Shown here piece by piece: positions 8,132 to 15,957 of a DNA stretch of 64,000 bases; position 1 is the stretch's first letter, and each line of letters begins with the position of its first letter. The stretch is taken from positions 4,743,501-4,807,500 of the forward strand of contig NZ_CP049744.1 in the NCBI RefSeq assembly GCF_000760935.2. The letters run 5' to 3'. Below the pieces are notes generated by a model. That model did not search any database. It saw nothing but the letters and a program-made list of their open reading frames with translations, and was not told the origin of the DNA. The DNA comes from Rhodococcoides fascians A25f (GTDB taxonomy: Bacteria > Actinomycetota > Actinomycetes > Mycobacteriales > Mycobacteriaceae). The position numbers were made by a program, and so were the translations under genes.

Positions 8132-8212
8132 ATGGATGCCACCGAAGGCCGGGTCATCTACAGTCTCAATGACCTACAAGTCTCGGTATGCGAGTCGGCA
8201 ACGACCCGCTGA
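8132..8212 (+). CDS. Possible 26-residue micro-ORF
   Basis: An ATG-initiated frame reads MDATEGRVIYSLNDLQVSVC and ends after ESATTR. It lies in the 315-bp gap between a secreted-protein gene and a convergent CNNM gene. The ribosome-binding site is not strong. It ends a few bases before the AAGGAG of the next micro-ORF, which could allow coupling. Low certainty. Confidence 0.25.
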   Translation: MDATEGRVIYSLNDLQVSVCESATTR

Positions 8213-8230
8213 ACAAGGAGTTCGACGGCA

Positions 8231-8326
8231 ATGATGTCCTACCTGCTCTACGACGTGCTGCTCCCCCAACTCGGCCACGACGTCGCGTCGTACTGGGCAC
8301 ACCTGCTGGTCGTCGCCCCGGTCTGA
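8231..8326 (+). CDS. Possible 31-residue hydrophobic small protein
   Basis: The frame encodes MMSYLLYDVLLPQLGHDVAS followed by YWAHLLVVAPV. AAGGAG lies 11 bases before the ATG, and a strong terminator follows (8353-8393). Hydrophobic content suggests a membrane-associated peptide. Its position between a good Shine-Dalgarno and a terminator makes real expression plausible, but no family is recognised. Confidence 0.45.
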   Translation: MMSYLLYDVLLPQLGHDVASYWAHLLVVAPV

Positions 8327-8352
8327 TTCGCTTCGGACACGACGTATAGACA

Positions 8353-8393
8353 AGTCGTCCCCGATCGGCCGTGTAGGCCGGTCGGGGATGACT
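8353..8393. terminator. 18-bp hairpin terminator
   Basis: Left arm 8353-8370 (AGTCGTCCCCGATCGGCC) pairs with 8376-8393 (GGCCGGTCGGGGATGACT) through two G-U wobbles, with a 5-nt loop. It separates the small + strand ORF from the convergent CNNM gene. Confidence 0.75.
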
Positions 8394-8414
8394 CGTTCGA
8401 ATGCCGGAATCGAA

Positions 8415-9434
8415 TCAGACGGGTTCGGGCAGAAGCCGCGTCAGCACATCGGACAGTGTCACCACGCCGATCGTCCGCGCGGTGTCACCCACCCCGACCG
8501 AAGCATCCACCACCAGCGCCAGATGGTGCCGGGTCTCGCGCATCGACGCGAGCGCCACGTACACCGGAGTGGTGGACTCCAGGGTGTACGCAGGTCGCGT
8601 GATCTCGGAAAGATTCGCAGGTTCGGTCAACGTGTCCCGCACGTGTACAACACCTTTCACCACGTCCTCGTCGCTGACGAGGATGCGCAGATGTCCACTG
8701 ATCCGGGACGCCTCCCGCACGTCGTCGATCGAGGCCGACGACGACACCGAGGTCGGCGTGCCGCTCCCGGCAACCAGATCGCCGACGGTGAGATCCTGCA
8801 GTTCCAACGCTCCCGAAATTTGAGCCTGGTAGCTGGCGTCGAGTGCACCGACGTTCACCGAGTGCTCGACGAGCTGGCGGAGATCGTCTGCGTTCTGCCC
8901 GGACCCCACCTGGTCGGCCGGCTCCACGCCGACCTTGCGCAGGCACCAGTTGGCCATGTTGTTCAAAATCGTGAGCGCGGGCCGAGTGACGAACATGAAT
9001 CCACGCATGGGAAGCGCGAGCATCGTGGCCGACTTCTCCGGATGCGCGATCGCCCACGACTTGGGGGCCATCTCGCCGACAACCAAGTGTAGGAACGTGA
9101 CGACGATCAGCGCGAGGACGAATCCCAGCACGTCGGCGAACCAATACGGCAGGCCGATGCCCTCGAACAGCGGTGTGAGCCAGTAGTGCACCGCCGGTTT
9201 GGTCGTCGCACCGAGGGCGAGGGTGCACACAGTGATACCGAGCTGCGAGCCGGCGAGCAGCACCGTCAGCTCCGAGGAGCTGCGCAGCGCGGCCCGAGCG
9301 GATCGCGAGTTCGGTGCAGCATCTTCGAGGCGATGCCGCTTGGCCGCGAGTAGAGCGAACTCGACCGCGACGAAGAAGGCGCTCGCAGCGATGAGACCGA
9401 TGGTGACGGCCAGAAAGACCCAGAGGTTGCTCAT
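8415..9434 (-). CDS. CNNM/CBS-domain membrane protein (hemolysin C-like)
   Basis: The 339-residue protein has an N-terminal DUF21/CNNM membrane domain with about four hydrophobic segments (MSNLWVFLAVTIGLIAASAF onward), including the family motif VVGEMAPKSWAIAHPE, followed by a paired CBS domain (about residues 205-335). CNNM proteins are linked to Mg2+ or Co2+ efflux. It lacks the C-terminal CorC/HlyC domain present in its partner. Its ATG overlaps the stop of the larger paralogue in a 4-nt ATGA, so the two form an operon and probably a hetero-complex. Confidence 0.87.
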   Translation of the reverse strand: MSNLWVFLAVTIGLIAASAFFVAVEFALLAAKRHRLEDAAPNSRSARAALRSSSELTVLLAGSQLGITVCTLALGATTKPAVHYWLTPLFEGIGLPYWFADVLGFVLALIVVTFLHLVVGEMAPKSWAIAHPEKSATMLALPMRGFMFVTRPALTILNNMANWCLRKVGVEPADQVGSGQNADDLRQLVEHSVNVGALDASYQAQISGALELQDLTVGDLVAGSGTPTSVSSSASIDDVREASRISGHLRILVSDEDVVKGVVHVRDTLTEPANLSEITRPAYTLESTTPVYVALASMRETRHHLALVVDASVGVGDTARTIGVVTLSDVLTRLLPEPV

Positions 9435-10837
9435 CGGTGTGCACCTGCAATGTCGGACTCGGCCGAATTCTCGTCGTGCTCGGTTGCCCGCTCGTCGATG
9501 GTGAGGGTCAGTAGTGACGGCACGTGACTGTCGATCTCCTGCACCTCGATCGTGACGAAACGAATCGGCGTCTCGTCGTCGTTGGCCAGATCCGCGTTGT
9601 CCGGCGGGAGATCCACCTCTATGCGGGTACCGACGTCGGGCAGCGAACCATGGTGCGCGATGGCGAATCCGGCGATCGTTTCGTAGTCACCGTCGGGCAG
9701 ATCCACCCCGATCGCGCGTTCTACCTCGTCGACGTGCACCTCCCCCGCCATCGTCCAGCTGCCGTCGTCGGCGCTGACCGGGCTCGGGTCGAGTACGCCG
9801 TCGTCGTGCTCGTCGGTGATTTCACCGACGAGTTCCTCGGCCAGGTCCTCGATGGTGATGACGCCGGTGAGGCCGCCGTATTCGTCGATGACACAGGCCA
9901 ATTGGTTCCGAGTCGCCCGCAGCTCGCGCATCGCGTCGGGCAGGCTCTGCAGTTCGGGCAGAATCAATGCATCGCGGGTAAGTCCGGAGATCGGAGTCGC
10001 ATCGGGCTCCGAGGAGGCCAGCACGTCGTGCAGGTGCACGACGCCGACGATTCCGTCGTCCTCGTCGAGCACCGGATACCGGGAATGCTCCTGTCCCATC
10101 AGCGCTTTCACCTCACCGAGGGTGTCGGTGTCGCGCACGGTTGCAGCTCGTGAACGCGGAATCATCGCATGTTCGACGGTGCGCGTCGGGAAGTCGAGAA
10201 TGCGATCGAGAAGAGTCGACAGTTCCTCGGGCAGGTCGCCGGTTTCGCGGGAATCCGAGACGATGTGCTCGAGGTCGCGCGGATTCGCCGAATGCTCCAC
10301 GTCGTGCACGGGTTCGATCTTCAGCGCCTTGAGCAGCAAATTCGACGACTGATCGAAAATGGTGATCAACCAGCCGAAGAGCTTGAGGTAGATGGTCGTC
10401 GAGAGCGAGAGCCATCGGGCCACCGGCTCCGGGCGAGCGATGGCGAAGTTCTTCGGGAAGAGTTCGCCGAAGAGCATCTGCACGAACGTCGCGAAGGTGA
10501 TCGCCAGAACGGCCCCCAGTCCGACACCGACTGCCGTCGGAACACCGACGCCGCCCAGTATCGCGCCGAACGACTGACCGATCAGCGGTTCGGCGACGTA
10601 GCCGACCAGCAGGCCGGTGACGGTGATGCCCAGCTGCGCACCCGAGAGCATGAACGATGTGCGCTTGGTGACGGTCAACGTACGAGCTGCGACGGCGTCA
10701 CCGGCCTCGGCACGCGCCTTGAGCCGGGACCGGTCGACGGTCATGTACGCGAATTCCTGAGCTACGAAGTAGCCGGTTGCGACGGTGATGAGAAAAACGA
10801 CGAGCAGGCCGAGTAGAAGAGTGAGCAGAACGCTCAT
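9431..10837 (-). CDS. CNNM/CBS/CorC membrane protein (hemolysin C-like)
   Basis: The 468-residue protein has a CNNM domain (about residues 1-200) with LFGELFPKNFAIARPEPVA, a CBS pair (about 215-340) with IDEYGGLTGVITIEDLAEEL, and a C-terminal CorC/HlyC transporter-associated domain (about 350-435). This is the full architecture of YhdP/YrkA-type proteins proposed to act in divalent cation efflux and membrane integrity. The ATG at 10837 is preferred over an upstream in-frame start because it begins directly before the first hydrophobic helix. It is the first gene of a two-gene operon. Confidence 0.88.
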   Translation of the reverse strand: MSVLLTLLLGLLVVFLITVATGYFVAQEFAYMTVDRSRLKARAEAGDAVAARTLTVTKRTSFMLSGAQLGITVTGLLVGYVAEPLIGQSFGAILGGVGVPTAVGVGLGAVLAITFATFVQMLFGELFPKNFAIARPEPVARWLSLSTTIYLKLFGWLITIFDQSSNLLLKALKIEPVHDVEHSANPRDLEHIVSDSRETGDLPEELSTLLDRILDFPTRTVEHAMIPRSRAATVRDTDTLGEVKALMGQEHSRYPVLDEDDGIVGVVHLHDVLASSEPDATPISGLTRDALILPELQSLPDAMRELRATRNQLACVIDEYGGLTGVITIEDLAEELVGEITDEHDDGVLDPSPVSADDGSWTMAGEVHVDEVERAIGVDLPDGDYETIAGFAIAHHGSLPDVGTRIEVDLPPDNADLANDDETPIRFVTIEVQEIDSHVPSLLTLTIDERATEHDENSAESDIAGAHR

Positions 10838-10956
10838 TCGCCGGACACCGCCTCGCACGTAGTAGCTGTGGTGCGGGGAGCCGTGTCCGGCCCGGGTTTA
10901 TCGCTGTCCATGATTCCTCTGGGTCGTGTGTGTGAAGTTTGTCCGATACTACCGGG

Positions 10957-11364
10957 TCACGGCGCCTTCACGACGAGGACGGGAACCGGGCAGTCCAGCA
11001 ACACGCGCTGCACGGTGCTTCCCATCAAGAATTTACCCACGGCGGATCGACGCTTGGACCCGATGACGACCATCCCCGCGCCGACATCGGCAACGAGATC
11101 GACCAGTGCGCCGGCCGGGTCGCCGCCGTCCGGCTCGACGCGCACGGTCGTCGATGCTCCCGGCAGCGTCCGCTCCACCTCGGCCTGCGCCGCACTTCGG
11201 TCCTCCGCCGACACGGAATCGCGGTCCACCACGGACAACACGATCAGTTGCGCCCCACGCAGCTCGGCCTCGGCAGCACCGCGTCGCAGCGCTTCGTGCC
11301 CCTCGGGTGTGTTGCTCATCGCTACTGCCACTGCGCTTGCTACCGCTGTGCTCGCTGAAGACAC
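10957..11364 (-). CDS. Universal stress protein (UspA family)
   Basis: The 135-residue protein starts at a GTG preceded by GGGAGAGAC. It has the Usp Rossmann-like order: an early strand/helix (VASAVAVAMSNTPEGHEALR), LIVLSVVDRD, and the ATP-binding end MVVIGSKRRSAVGKFLMGST followed by VLLDCPVPVLVVK, the G-x(9)-G-S/T pattern of ATP-binding Usp proteins. The first strand is short (SSASTAV). It is divergent from the tctCBA operon and may respond to the same nutritional signals; that link is only positional. Confidence 0.85.
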   Translation of the reverse strand: MSSASTAVASAVAVAMSNTPEGHEALRRGAAEAELRGAQLIVLSVVDRDSVSAEDRSAAQAEVERTLPGASTTVRVEPDGGDPAGALVDLVADVGAGMVVIGSKRRSAVGKFLMGSTVQRVLLDCPVPVLVVKAP

Positions 11365-11477
11365 GGTCTCTCCCGTTGCTCGAATCCACCGAGGATTGCC
11401 CTCAATGTTGTGAACTGGACTAATCGGACAAACTGTATCTAACCTGACGCTGTGACACACCACACGAAAGGTCTCTG

Positions 11478-12467
11478 ATGGCGATACCGCCCACATTGCT
11501 TCGAACAGTCGGTGCCCTGGCGGTGGTGGGAGCGGTGACCGTGGCGGGTATCGATGCCGCTCGCAGTGCCAGCGGCTCCGATGCCCGAGCCAAACTGACA
11601 CTGATCGCTCCGGCTGCCGCGGGCGGCGGCTGGGATCTGGTCGCCCGCGAGTCGCAGCAAGCGCTGCGCAGCGATGGCATCGTCAACAACGCCCAGGTCG
11701 TAAACGTCCCCGGTGCCGGCGGCACCATCGGTCTGAGCCAGCTCGAGAACCTCAGCGGTCAGCCCACCACCGTGATGATCACCGGCACCGTGATGCTGGG
11801 CGGCATTGCGATCAACAACTCCGAGACGACTCTGGCCGACACCGTTCCGATCGCCAAACTCGCCGAGGACTTCGAGGTGTTCGTCGTCCCGAAGGACTCG
11901 CCGATCCAGAATCTCGAGGACATGATCGAGGCCTGGCGAGCGAACCCCGGTGGCCTGCCGATCGGCGGCGGGTCGCTCGGCGGTATCGACCACATCGTGG
12001 CGGGCCAATTGGCCCAGGAAGCCGACATCGATCCGGCCGCAATCAATTACATCGCCTACTCCGGCGGCGGCGAGGTCCTGACCTCGCTGCTGTCGAACAC
12101 CGTCGGCGTTGCGGTCAGCGGGTTCAACGACTTCCGCGACCAGATCGAGGCAGGCAACGTGCGTGCACTCGCAGTGGCTGCACCCGAGCCGCTCGAGGGA
12201 TTCGACGTGGACACGTTCATCGAACAGGGCTACAACGTTGACCTCGTCAACTGGCGCGGAATCGTTGCACCCCCGGGAATCTCGGACGAGGACCGACAGA
12301 CGCTCGTCGACATCGTCACCGAGATGGTCGAGACCGAGCAGTGGGCAACGGCCGTCGAACGCAACCGGTGGAAGGAATCGGTCGTGACGGGAGACGAGTT
12401 CGGAGAGTTCCTCGACGTCGAACAGGCACGCATCACCGGAATTCTCGAAGAGTTGGGGCTGGTATGA
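11478..12467 (+). CDS. tctC: Tripartite tricarboxylate transporter substrate-binding protein
   Basis: The 329-residue protein has an N-terminal export signal (MAIPPTLLRTVGALAVVGAV) and the TctC/BugT pattern: LTLIAPAAAGGGWDLVARES, VVNVPGAGGTIGLSQL and LPIGGGSLGGIDHIVAGQL. It is the extracytoplasmic solute receptor of a TTT importer for carboxylates such as citrate or aromatic acids; the precise ligand cannot be read from the sequence. It overlaps tctB by 4 nt, the first step of a three-gene operon. Confidence 0.9.
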   Translation: MAIPPTLLRTVGALAVVGAVTVAGIDAARSASGSDARAKLTLIAPAAAGGGWDLVARESQQALRSDGIVNNAQVVNVPGAGGTIGLSQLENLSGQPTTVMITGTVMLGGIAINNSETTLADTVPIAKLAEDFEVFVVPKDSPIQNLEDMIEAWRANPGGLPIGGGSLGGIDHIVAGQLAQEADIDPAAINYIAYSGGGEVLTSLLSNTVGVAVSGFNDFRDQIEAGNVRALAVAAPEPLEGFDVDTFIEQGYNVDLVNWRGIVAPPGISDEDRQTLVDIVTEMVETEQWATAVERNRWKESVVTGDEFGEFLDVEQARITGILEELGLV

Positions 12468-12997
12468 CAACAACAACGACCACCGACACCGGCACGTCCC
12501 GATCTTTCTGGACGGGCCGTAGCGGATTGATCGTTCCAGCGCTGCTCGTCGCACTGGGAGTGTTCCTGGTCTACGGAACCGTCACGATGGAGGTTCCGCC
12601 GACCGCCACCTCACCTGGCCCGCAGGTCTTTCCGGCCATCGTTGCAGGCGGCTGCTTCGTGGTCGCACTGTTGATCACCATCCAACTGATGGTCAAGCCC
12701 GACGTGATCGACCGCGGAGTCGACGCCGACGGTAAGCCGCACACCGGCACCGTGAGCAATTGGCGCACCCTGTCGATCACCGTCGGATCGGTGGCCTTGT
12801 TCATCGCCCTGCTCGACCCGCTCGGCTGGGTTCTCGCCGGAGCGTTGCTGTTCTGGGGCGTCTCGATCGGGTTGGGTGGTCGCCGTTACGTCTTCGACGC
12901 GGCAGTCGCACTGCTGGTTTCGAGCACCGTCCAGATCGTATTCTCCGCGGGCCTCGGCCTGACCTTGCCCGGCGGCGTTCTCGCCCAGATCTTCTGA
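12464..12997 (+). CDS. tctB: Tripartite tricarboxylate transporter small membrane subunit
   Basis: The 177-residue protein has four predicted membrane helices (around residues 20-40, 55-75, 105-125 and 140-165) and the TctB motif PTATSPGPQVFPAIVAG. The ATG overlaps the tctC stop (ATGA). TctB is the small permease subunit that assembles with TctA. It lies between tctC and tctA, as in known TTT operons. Confidence 0.88.
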   Translation: MTTTTTTDTGTSRSFWTGRSGLIVPALLVALGVFLVYGTVTMEVPPTATSPGPQVFPAIVAGGCFVVALLITIQLMVKPDVIDRGVDADGKPHTGTVSNWRTLSITVGSVALFIALLDPLGWVLAGALLFWGVSIGLGGRRYVFDAAVALLVSSTVQIVFSAGLGLTLPGGVLAQIF

Positions 12998-13013
12998 CGG
13001 AGCTGAATTTCCG

Positions 13014-14519
13014 ATGGATTCATTGAGTAATCTTCTCGACGGGTTCGGCACCGCGCTGACTCCGATGAACCTGGTGTGGGTATTCGTCGGCGCGTTGCTC
13101 GGCACTGCTGTGGGCGTCCTGCCCGGTCTCGGCTCTGCCATGGCGGTGGCCCTGCTGCTGCCGGTCACCTTCACTCTCGACCCCACCGCTGCCCTGATCA
13201 TGTTCGCCGGAGTATATTTCGGCGGCCTGTTCGGCGATTCCATCTCGGGCATCCTGATGAACACCCCCGGCAACAGCACCGCCATCGCCGGTACGTTCGA
13301 GGGACACCGAATGGCCAAGAACGGCCGCGCCCCACAGGCTTTGGCGACCTCGGCCATCGCGTCGTTCATCGGTGGCATGATCGCCACGACCCTGGTCGTG
13401 TTCTTCGCCCCGACGCTTGCGGCGCTGGCGACCAACTTCGGACCCGCCGAATATCTCGCACTCGCGGTGTTCGCGTTCATCGCCACCTCGGCGGTGGTCT
13501 CGGACTCCGCTCTCAAGGGTCTGACCGCCCTGCTCATCGGCCTCACCCTCGCGGTGATCGGTATCGACGGACCCTCGGGCGCTTCACGATTCACCTTCGA
13601 GGTGCCGGCCCTGTTCGACGGCATCCACATCGTCGTCATCACCGTGGCGATGCTCGCCCTCGGTGAGGTCATCCACATCGCGTCGAAGATCGGGCGGCCC
13701 GAGGATCGGTCGTTGATCAAGTCGCAGGGACGACCGTGGCTGAGCAAGGCGGAGTTCCGCGAAGCACTCCCGGCCTGGCTGCGCGGGACGGCATTCGGCG
13801 TGCCGTTCGGCGTCATACCAGCGGGCGGCGCCGAGGTGCCGAGCTTCCTGGCCTACGGCACCGAGCGTCGGCTCGATCGTAAACGCGAGAAGCCGATGTT
13901 CGGCAAGGGTGCCATTCGTGGCGTGGCAGGACCCGAGGCGGCCGGAAACTCCACGGCCGGAACGGCCATGGGCGCATTGCTGGCGTTGGGTCTACCGACG
14001 TCCGCCACGGCGGCGATCATGCTCGCAGCGTTCCAGCAGTACGGTATGCAACCCGGACCGCTCCTGTTCGAGCGCAGCGGCGATATCGTCTGGGCCCTAC
14101 TGGCCAGCCTCTTCCTGGCGATGATCGTGTTGCTGATCCTCAACCTGCCGTTCGCACCGTTGTGGGCCCAACTGCTGAAGATCCCGAAGAACTACCTCTA
14201 CGCCGGCATCTCGGTGTTCGCCGCCCTCGGCGTCTACGCGTCGAGTGCGTCGATCGTGGACCTGATGTTCATGCTCGGGCTCGGCATCGTCGGATTCATG
14301 ATGCGGCGCTACGAGATTCCGCTCGCACCGGTGCTGATCGCCGTGATCCTCGGCCCGCTTGCCGAGGAATCGCTTCGACGCGCACTGGCCGTCAGCGAGG
14401 GCGACCCGTCGATCCTCGTCAGCAGCGGCATCACCATCGTGCTCTACGCCCTGATGATCATCGCCGTGGTGTTCTCGATCGTCAGCAAGATCAGGGCCCG
14501 CAAGACCGCGGACTTCTAG
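13014..14519 (+). CDS. tctA: Tripartite tricarboxylate transporter large permease
   Basis: The 501-residue protein is of usual TctA length, with about 11-12 membrane helices and the family blocks LGTAVGVLPGLGSAMAVALL, GILMNTPGNSTAIAGTFEGH and GPEAAGNSTAGTAMGALLAL. It forms the sodium- or proton-driven channel of the TTT importer. It starts 16 bp after tctB and closes the operon. The hairpin at 14530-14577 follows directly and probably ends transcription. Confidence 0.92.
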   Translation: MDSLSNLLDGFGTALTPMNLVWVFVGALLGTAVGVLPGLGSAMAVALLLPVTFTLDPTAALIMFAGVYFGGLFGDSISGILMNTPGNSTAIAGTFEGHRMAKNGRAPQALATSAIASFIGGMIATTLVVFFAPTLAALATNFGPAEYLALAVFAFIATSAVVSDSALKGLTALLIGLTLAVIGIDGPSGASRFTFEVPALFDGIHIVVITVAMLALGEVIHIASKIGRPEDRSLIKSQGRPWLSKAEFREALPAWLRGTAFGVPFGVIPAGGAEVPSFLAYGTERRLDRKREKPMFGKGAIRGVAGPEAAGNSTAGTAMGALLALGLPTSATAAIMLAAFQQYGMQPGPLLFERSGDIVWALLASLFLAMIVLLILNLPFAPLWAQLLKIPKNYLYAGISVFAALGVYASSASIVDLMFMLGLGIVGFMMRRYEIPLAPVLIAVILGPLAEESLRRALAVSEGDPSILVSSGITIVLYALMIIAVVFSIVSKIRARKTADF

Positions 14520-14529
14520 TGCGCTCCGC

Positions 14530-14577
14530 GCAGTGGTGTGGTTGAGCGCCCCAGAAGGCACTCAACCGCACCACTGC
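14530..14577. terminator. 17-bp hairpin after tctA (dispersed hairpin family, copy 1)
   Basis: GCAGTGGTGTGGTTGAG (14530-14546) pairs with CTCAACCGCACCACTGC (14561-14577), one wobble pair. It lies between convergent tctA and the Old Yellow Enzyme gene, so it can terminate both. A closely related and longer hairpin lies at 15771-15816 on the other side of the Old Yellow Enzyme gene. Confidence 0.75.
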
Positions 14578-14588
14578 CGCAGGCACTC

Positions 14589-15662
14589 TCAGTGCTGAAG
14601 GGCGGGGTAGTCCGTGTAGCCCTTGGCACCATCGGTGTAGAAAGTGCTCGGGTCCGGCTCGTTCAACGGCAGATCCTCGCGCCAGCGGTAGGCAAGATCG
14701 GGGTTGGCGATCGCCGGACGGCCGACGACGACGGCATCACCGATGCCGTTGTCCAGGAGCGAAAGAGCCTCGTCGCGGTTGGTGATCTCACCGAAGCCGC
14801 TGTTGACCAGCACGGATCCGCCGAACGCCTGCCGCAGATCCTGAACCAGCTCACCGGCCGGATCTTTGTGCAGCACACTGAGATACGCCAGACCCAACGG
14901 TGCGATTCGATCCACCAACGCGCGGTAGGTGGCACGCACGTCGTCGGCGTCCGTCTCGAGGGCATCCTGAATGTTGTGCTCGGGTGAGATACGAATTCCC
15001 ACCTTGCCTGCGCCCAGGGCGGCGACCACTGCCTCGACCACCTCGGCCACGAACCGCGCCCGGTTCTCCGGCGAGCCGCCGTATGCGTCGTCCCGCTGGT
15101 TCGAGGCGGGCGAAAGGAATTCGTGCAACAGGTAGCCGTTGGCACCGTGAATTTCGACGCCGTCCATCCCGGCGGCAATCGCGTTCTTCGACGCCTGGAC
15201 GAAATCGGCGATCACCGAGGGCAGCTCGTCCTCGCGCAGCGCACGCGGGGTGGGGTACGCCTTCTTGCCCTCGTACGTGTGAGTCTCTCCCTCGATCGCA
15301 ACAGCGCTGGGCCCGACGACCTCGCGGCCACCCGTCGTCGCCTCGTGGGTCACCCGACCCGCGTGCATCACCTGAGCGACGATCAGTCCGCCGTCGGCGT
15401 GCACTGCGTCGGCAACATTGCGCCAACCCTCGATCTGCTCGTCCGTCACCAGACCGGGCTGACCTGGGAAGCCCTGGCCCGCGTGGCTCGGGTAGGTGCC
15501 TTCACTGACGATGAGGCCCAGGGATGCGCGTTGCTTGTAGTGCTCGACCACCAGCGGGCCCGGCACGCCGTCCTTTCCGGAACGCACCCGCGTCAGCGGA
15601 GCCATCACCAACCGGTTGTCGAGCTTCAGGTCACCGAGCGCCAACGGGGAAAACAACTTCAT
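14589..15662 (-). CDS. Alkene reductase / Old Yellow Enzyme family (NemA-like)
   Basis: The 357-residue protein is a full-length FMN TIM barrel: NRLVMAPLTRVRS near the start, IVAQVMHAGRV, the active-site GVEIHGANGYLLHEFLSPAS with SNQRDDAYGGSPENRARF, and VVVGRPAIANPDLAYR for the FMN phosphate. The substrate-binding pair here is His-Asn (EIHGAN), as in NemA, XenB and MorB-type ene-reductases acting on enones, maleimides and nitro esters with NADPH. It is a single-gene unit bracketed by two related hairpins. Confidence 0.92.
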   Translation of the reverse strand: MKLFSPLALGDLKLDNRLVMAPLTRVRSGKDGVPGPLVVEHYKQRASLGLIVSEGTYPSHAGQGFPGQPGLVTDEQIEGWRNVADAVHADGGLIVAQVMHAGRVTHEATTGGREVVGPSAVAIEGETHTYEGKKAYPTPRALREDELPSVIADFVQASKNAIAAGMDGVEIHGANGYLLHEFLSPASNQRDDAYGGSPENRARFVAEVVEAVVAALGAGKVGIRISPEHNIQDALETDADDVRATYRALVDRIAPLGLAYLSVLHKDPAGELVQDLRQAFGGSVLVNSGFGEITNRDEALSLLDNGIGDAVVVGRPAIANPDLAYRWREDLPLNEPDPSTFYTDGAKGYTDYPALQH

Positions 15663-15770
15663 GGATCTCTCTCCTCACGAGTGCGTGCACAGTCTTTGCC
15701 ACTGCTCACTCCGAACCCGAAAGGTCCACCGAGCTATTCCGCCTCGAGATATTGCTCACCCCGAAAACAA

Positions 15771-15816
15771 CAGTGGTGTGGCTGAGTGCCACACACGGCA
15801 CTCAGCCACACCACTG
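15771..15816. repeat. 20-bp perfect hairpin (dispersed hairpin family, copy 2)
   Basis: CAGTGGTGTGGCTGAGTGCC (15771-15790) and its exact reverse complement (15797-15816) are separated by ACACAC. It shares the CAGTGGTGTGG-TGAG core with 14530-14577. It lies upstream of the Old Yellow Enzyme gene and downstream of glutamine synthetase III, at the far side of a tandem repeat, so it is a candidate terminator for glnN-type transcription. Confidence 0.8.
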
Positions 15817-15821
15817 CTTAT

Positions 15822-15947
15822 CCGGTCGTTCCGCAGGCTCCACTCCTGCCCCATCCGGTCGTTCCGCAGGCTCCACTCCTGCCCCATCCGGTCGTTCCGC
15901 AGGCTCCACTCCTGCCCCATCCGGTCGTTCCGCAGGCTCCACTCCTG
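15822..15947. repeat. Tandem array of a 33-bp repeat, four units
   Basis: Units begin at 15822, 15855, 15888 and 15921; the first three are identical 33-mers and the last is truncated to 27 bp. Each holds a 25-bp core starting GGTCGTTCCGCAGG and ending CTCCACTCCTG, separated by CCCCATCC. The same core occurs once more, exactly, at 25794-25818 within a coding sequence. There are no unique spacers, so it is not a CRISPR array. It lies just downstream of the glutamine synthetase gene. Confidence 0.9.
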
Positions 15948-15957
15948 CGTTGCGCAC

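Noticed and set aside
15822..15947. Possible CRISPR array
   Set aside because: Units follow one another with a fixed 33-bp period and no unique spacers, and no cas gene is near. It is a plain tandem repeat.
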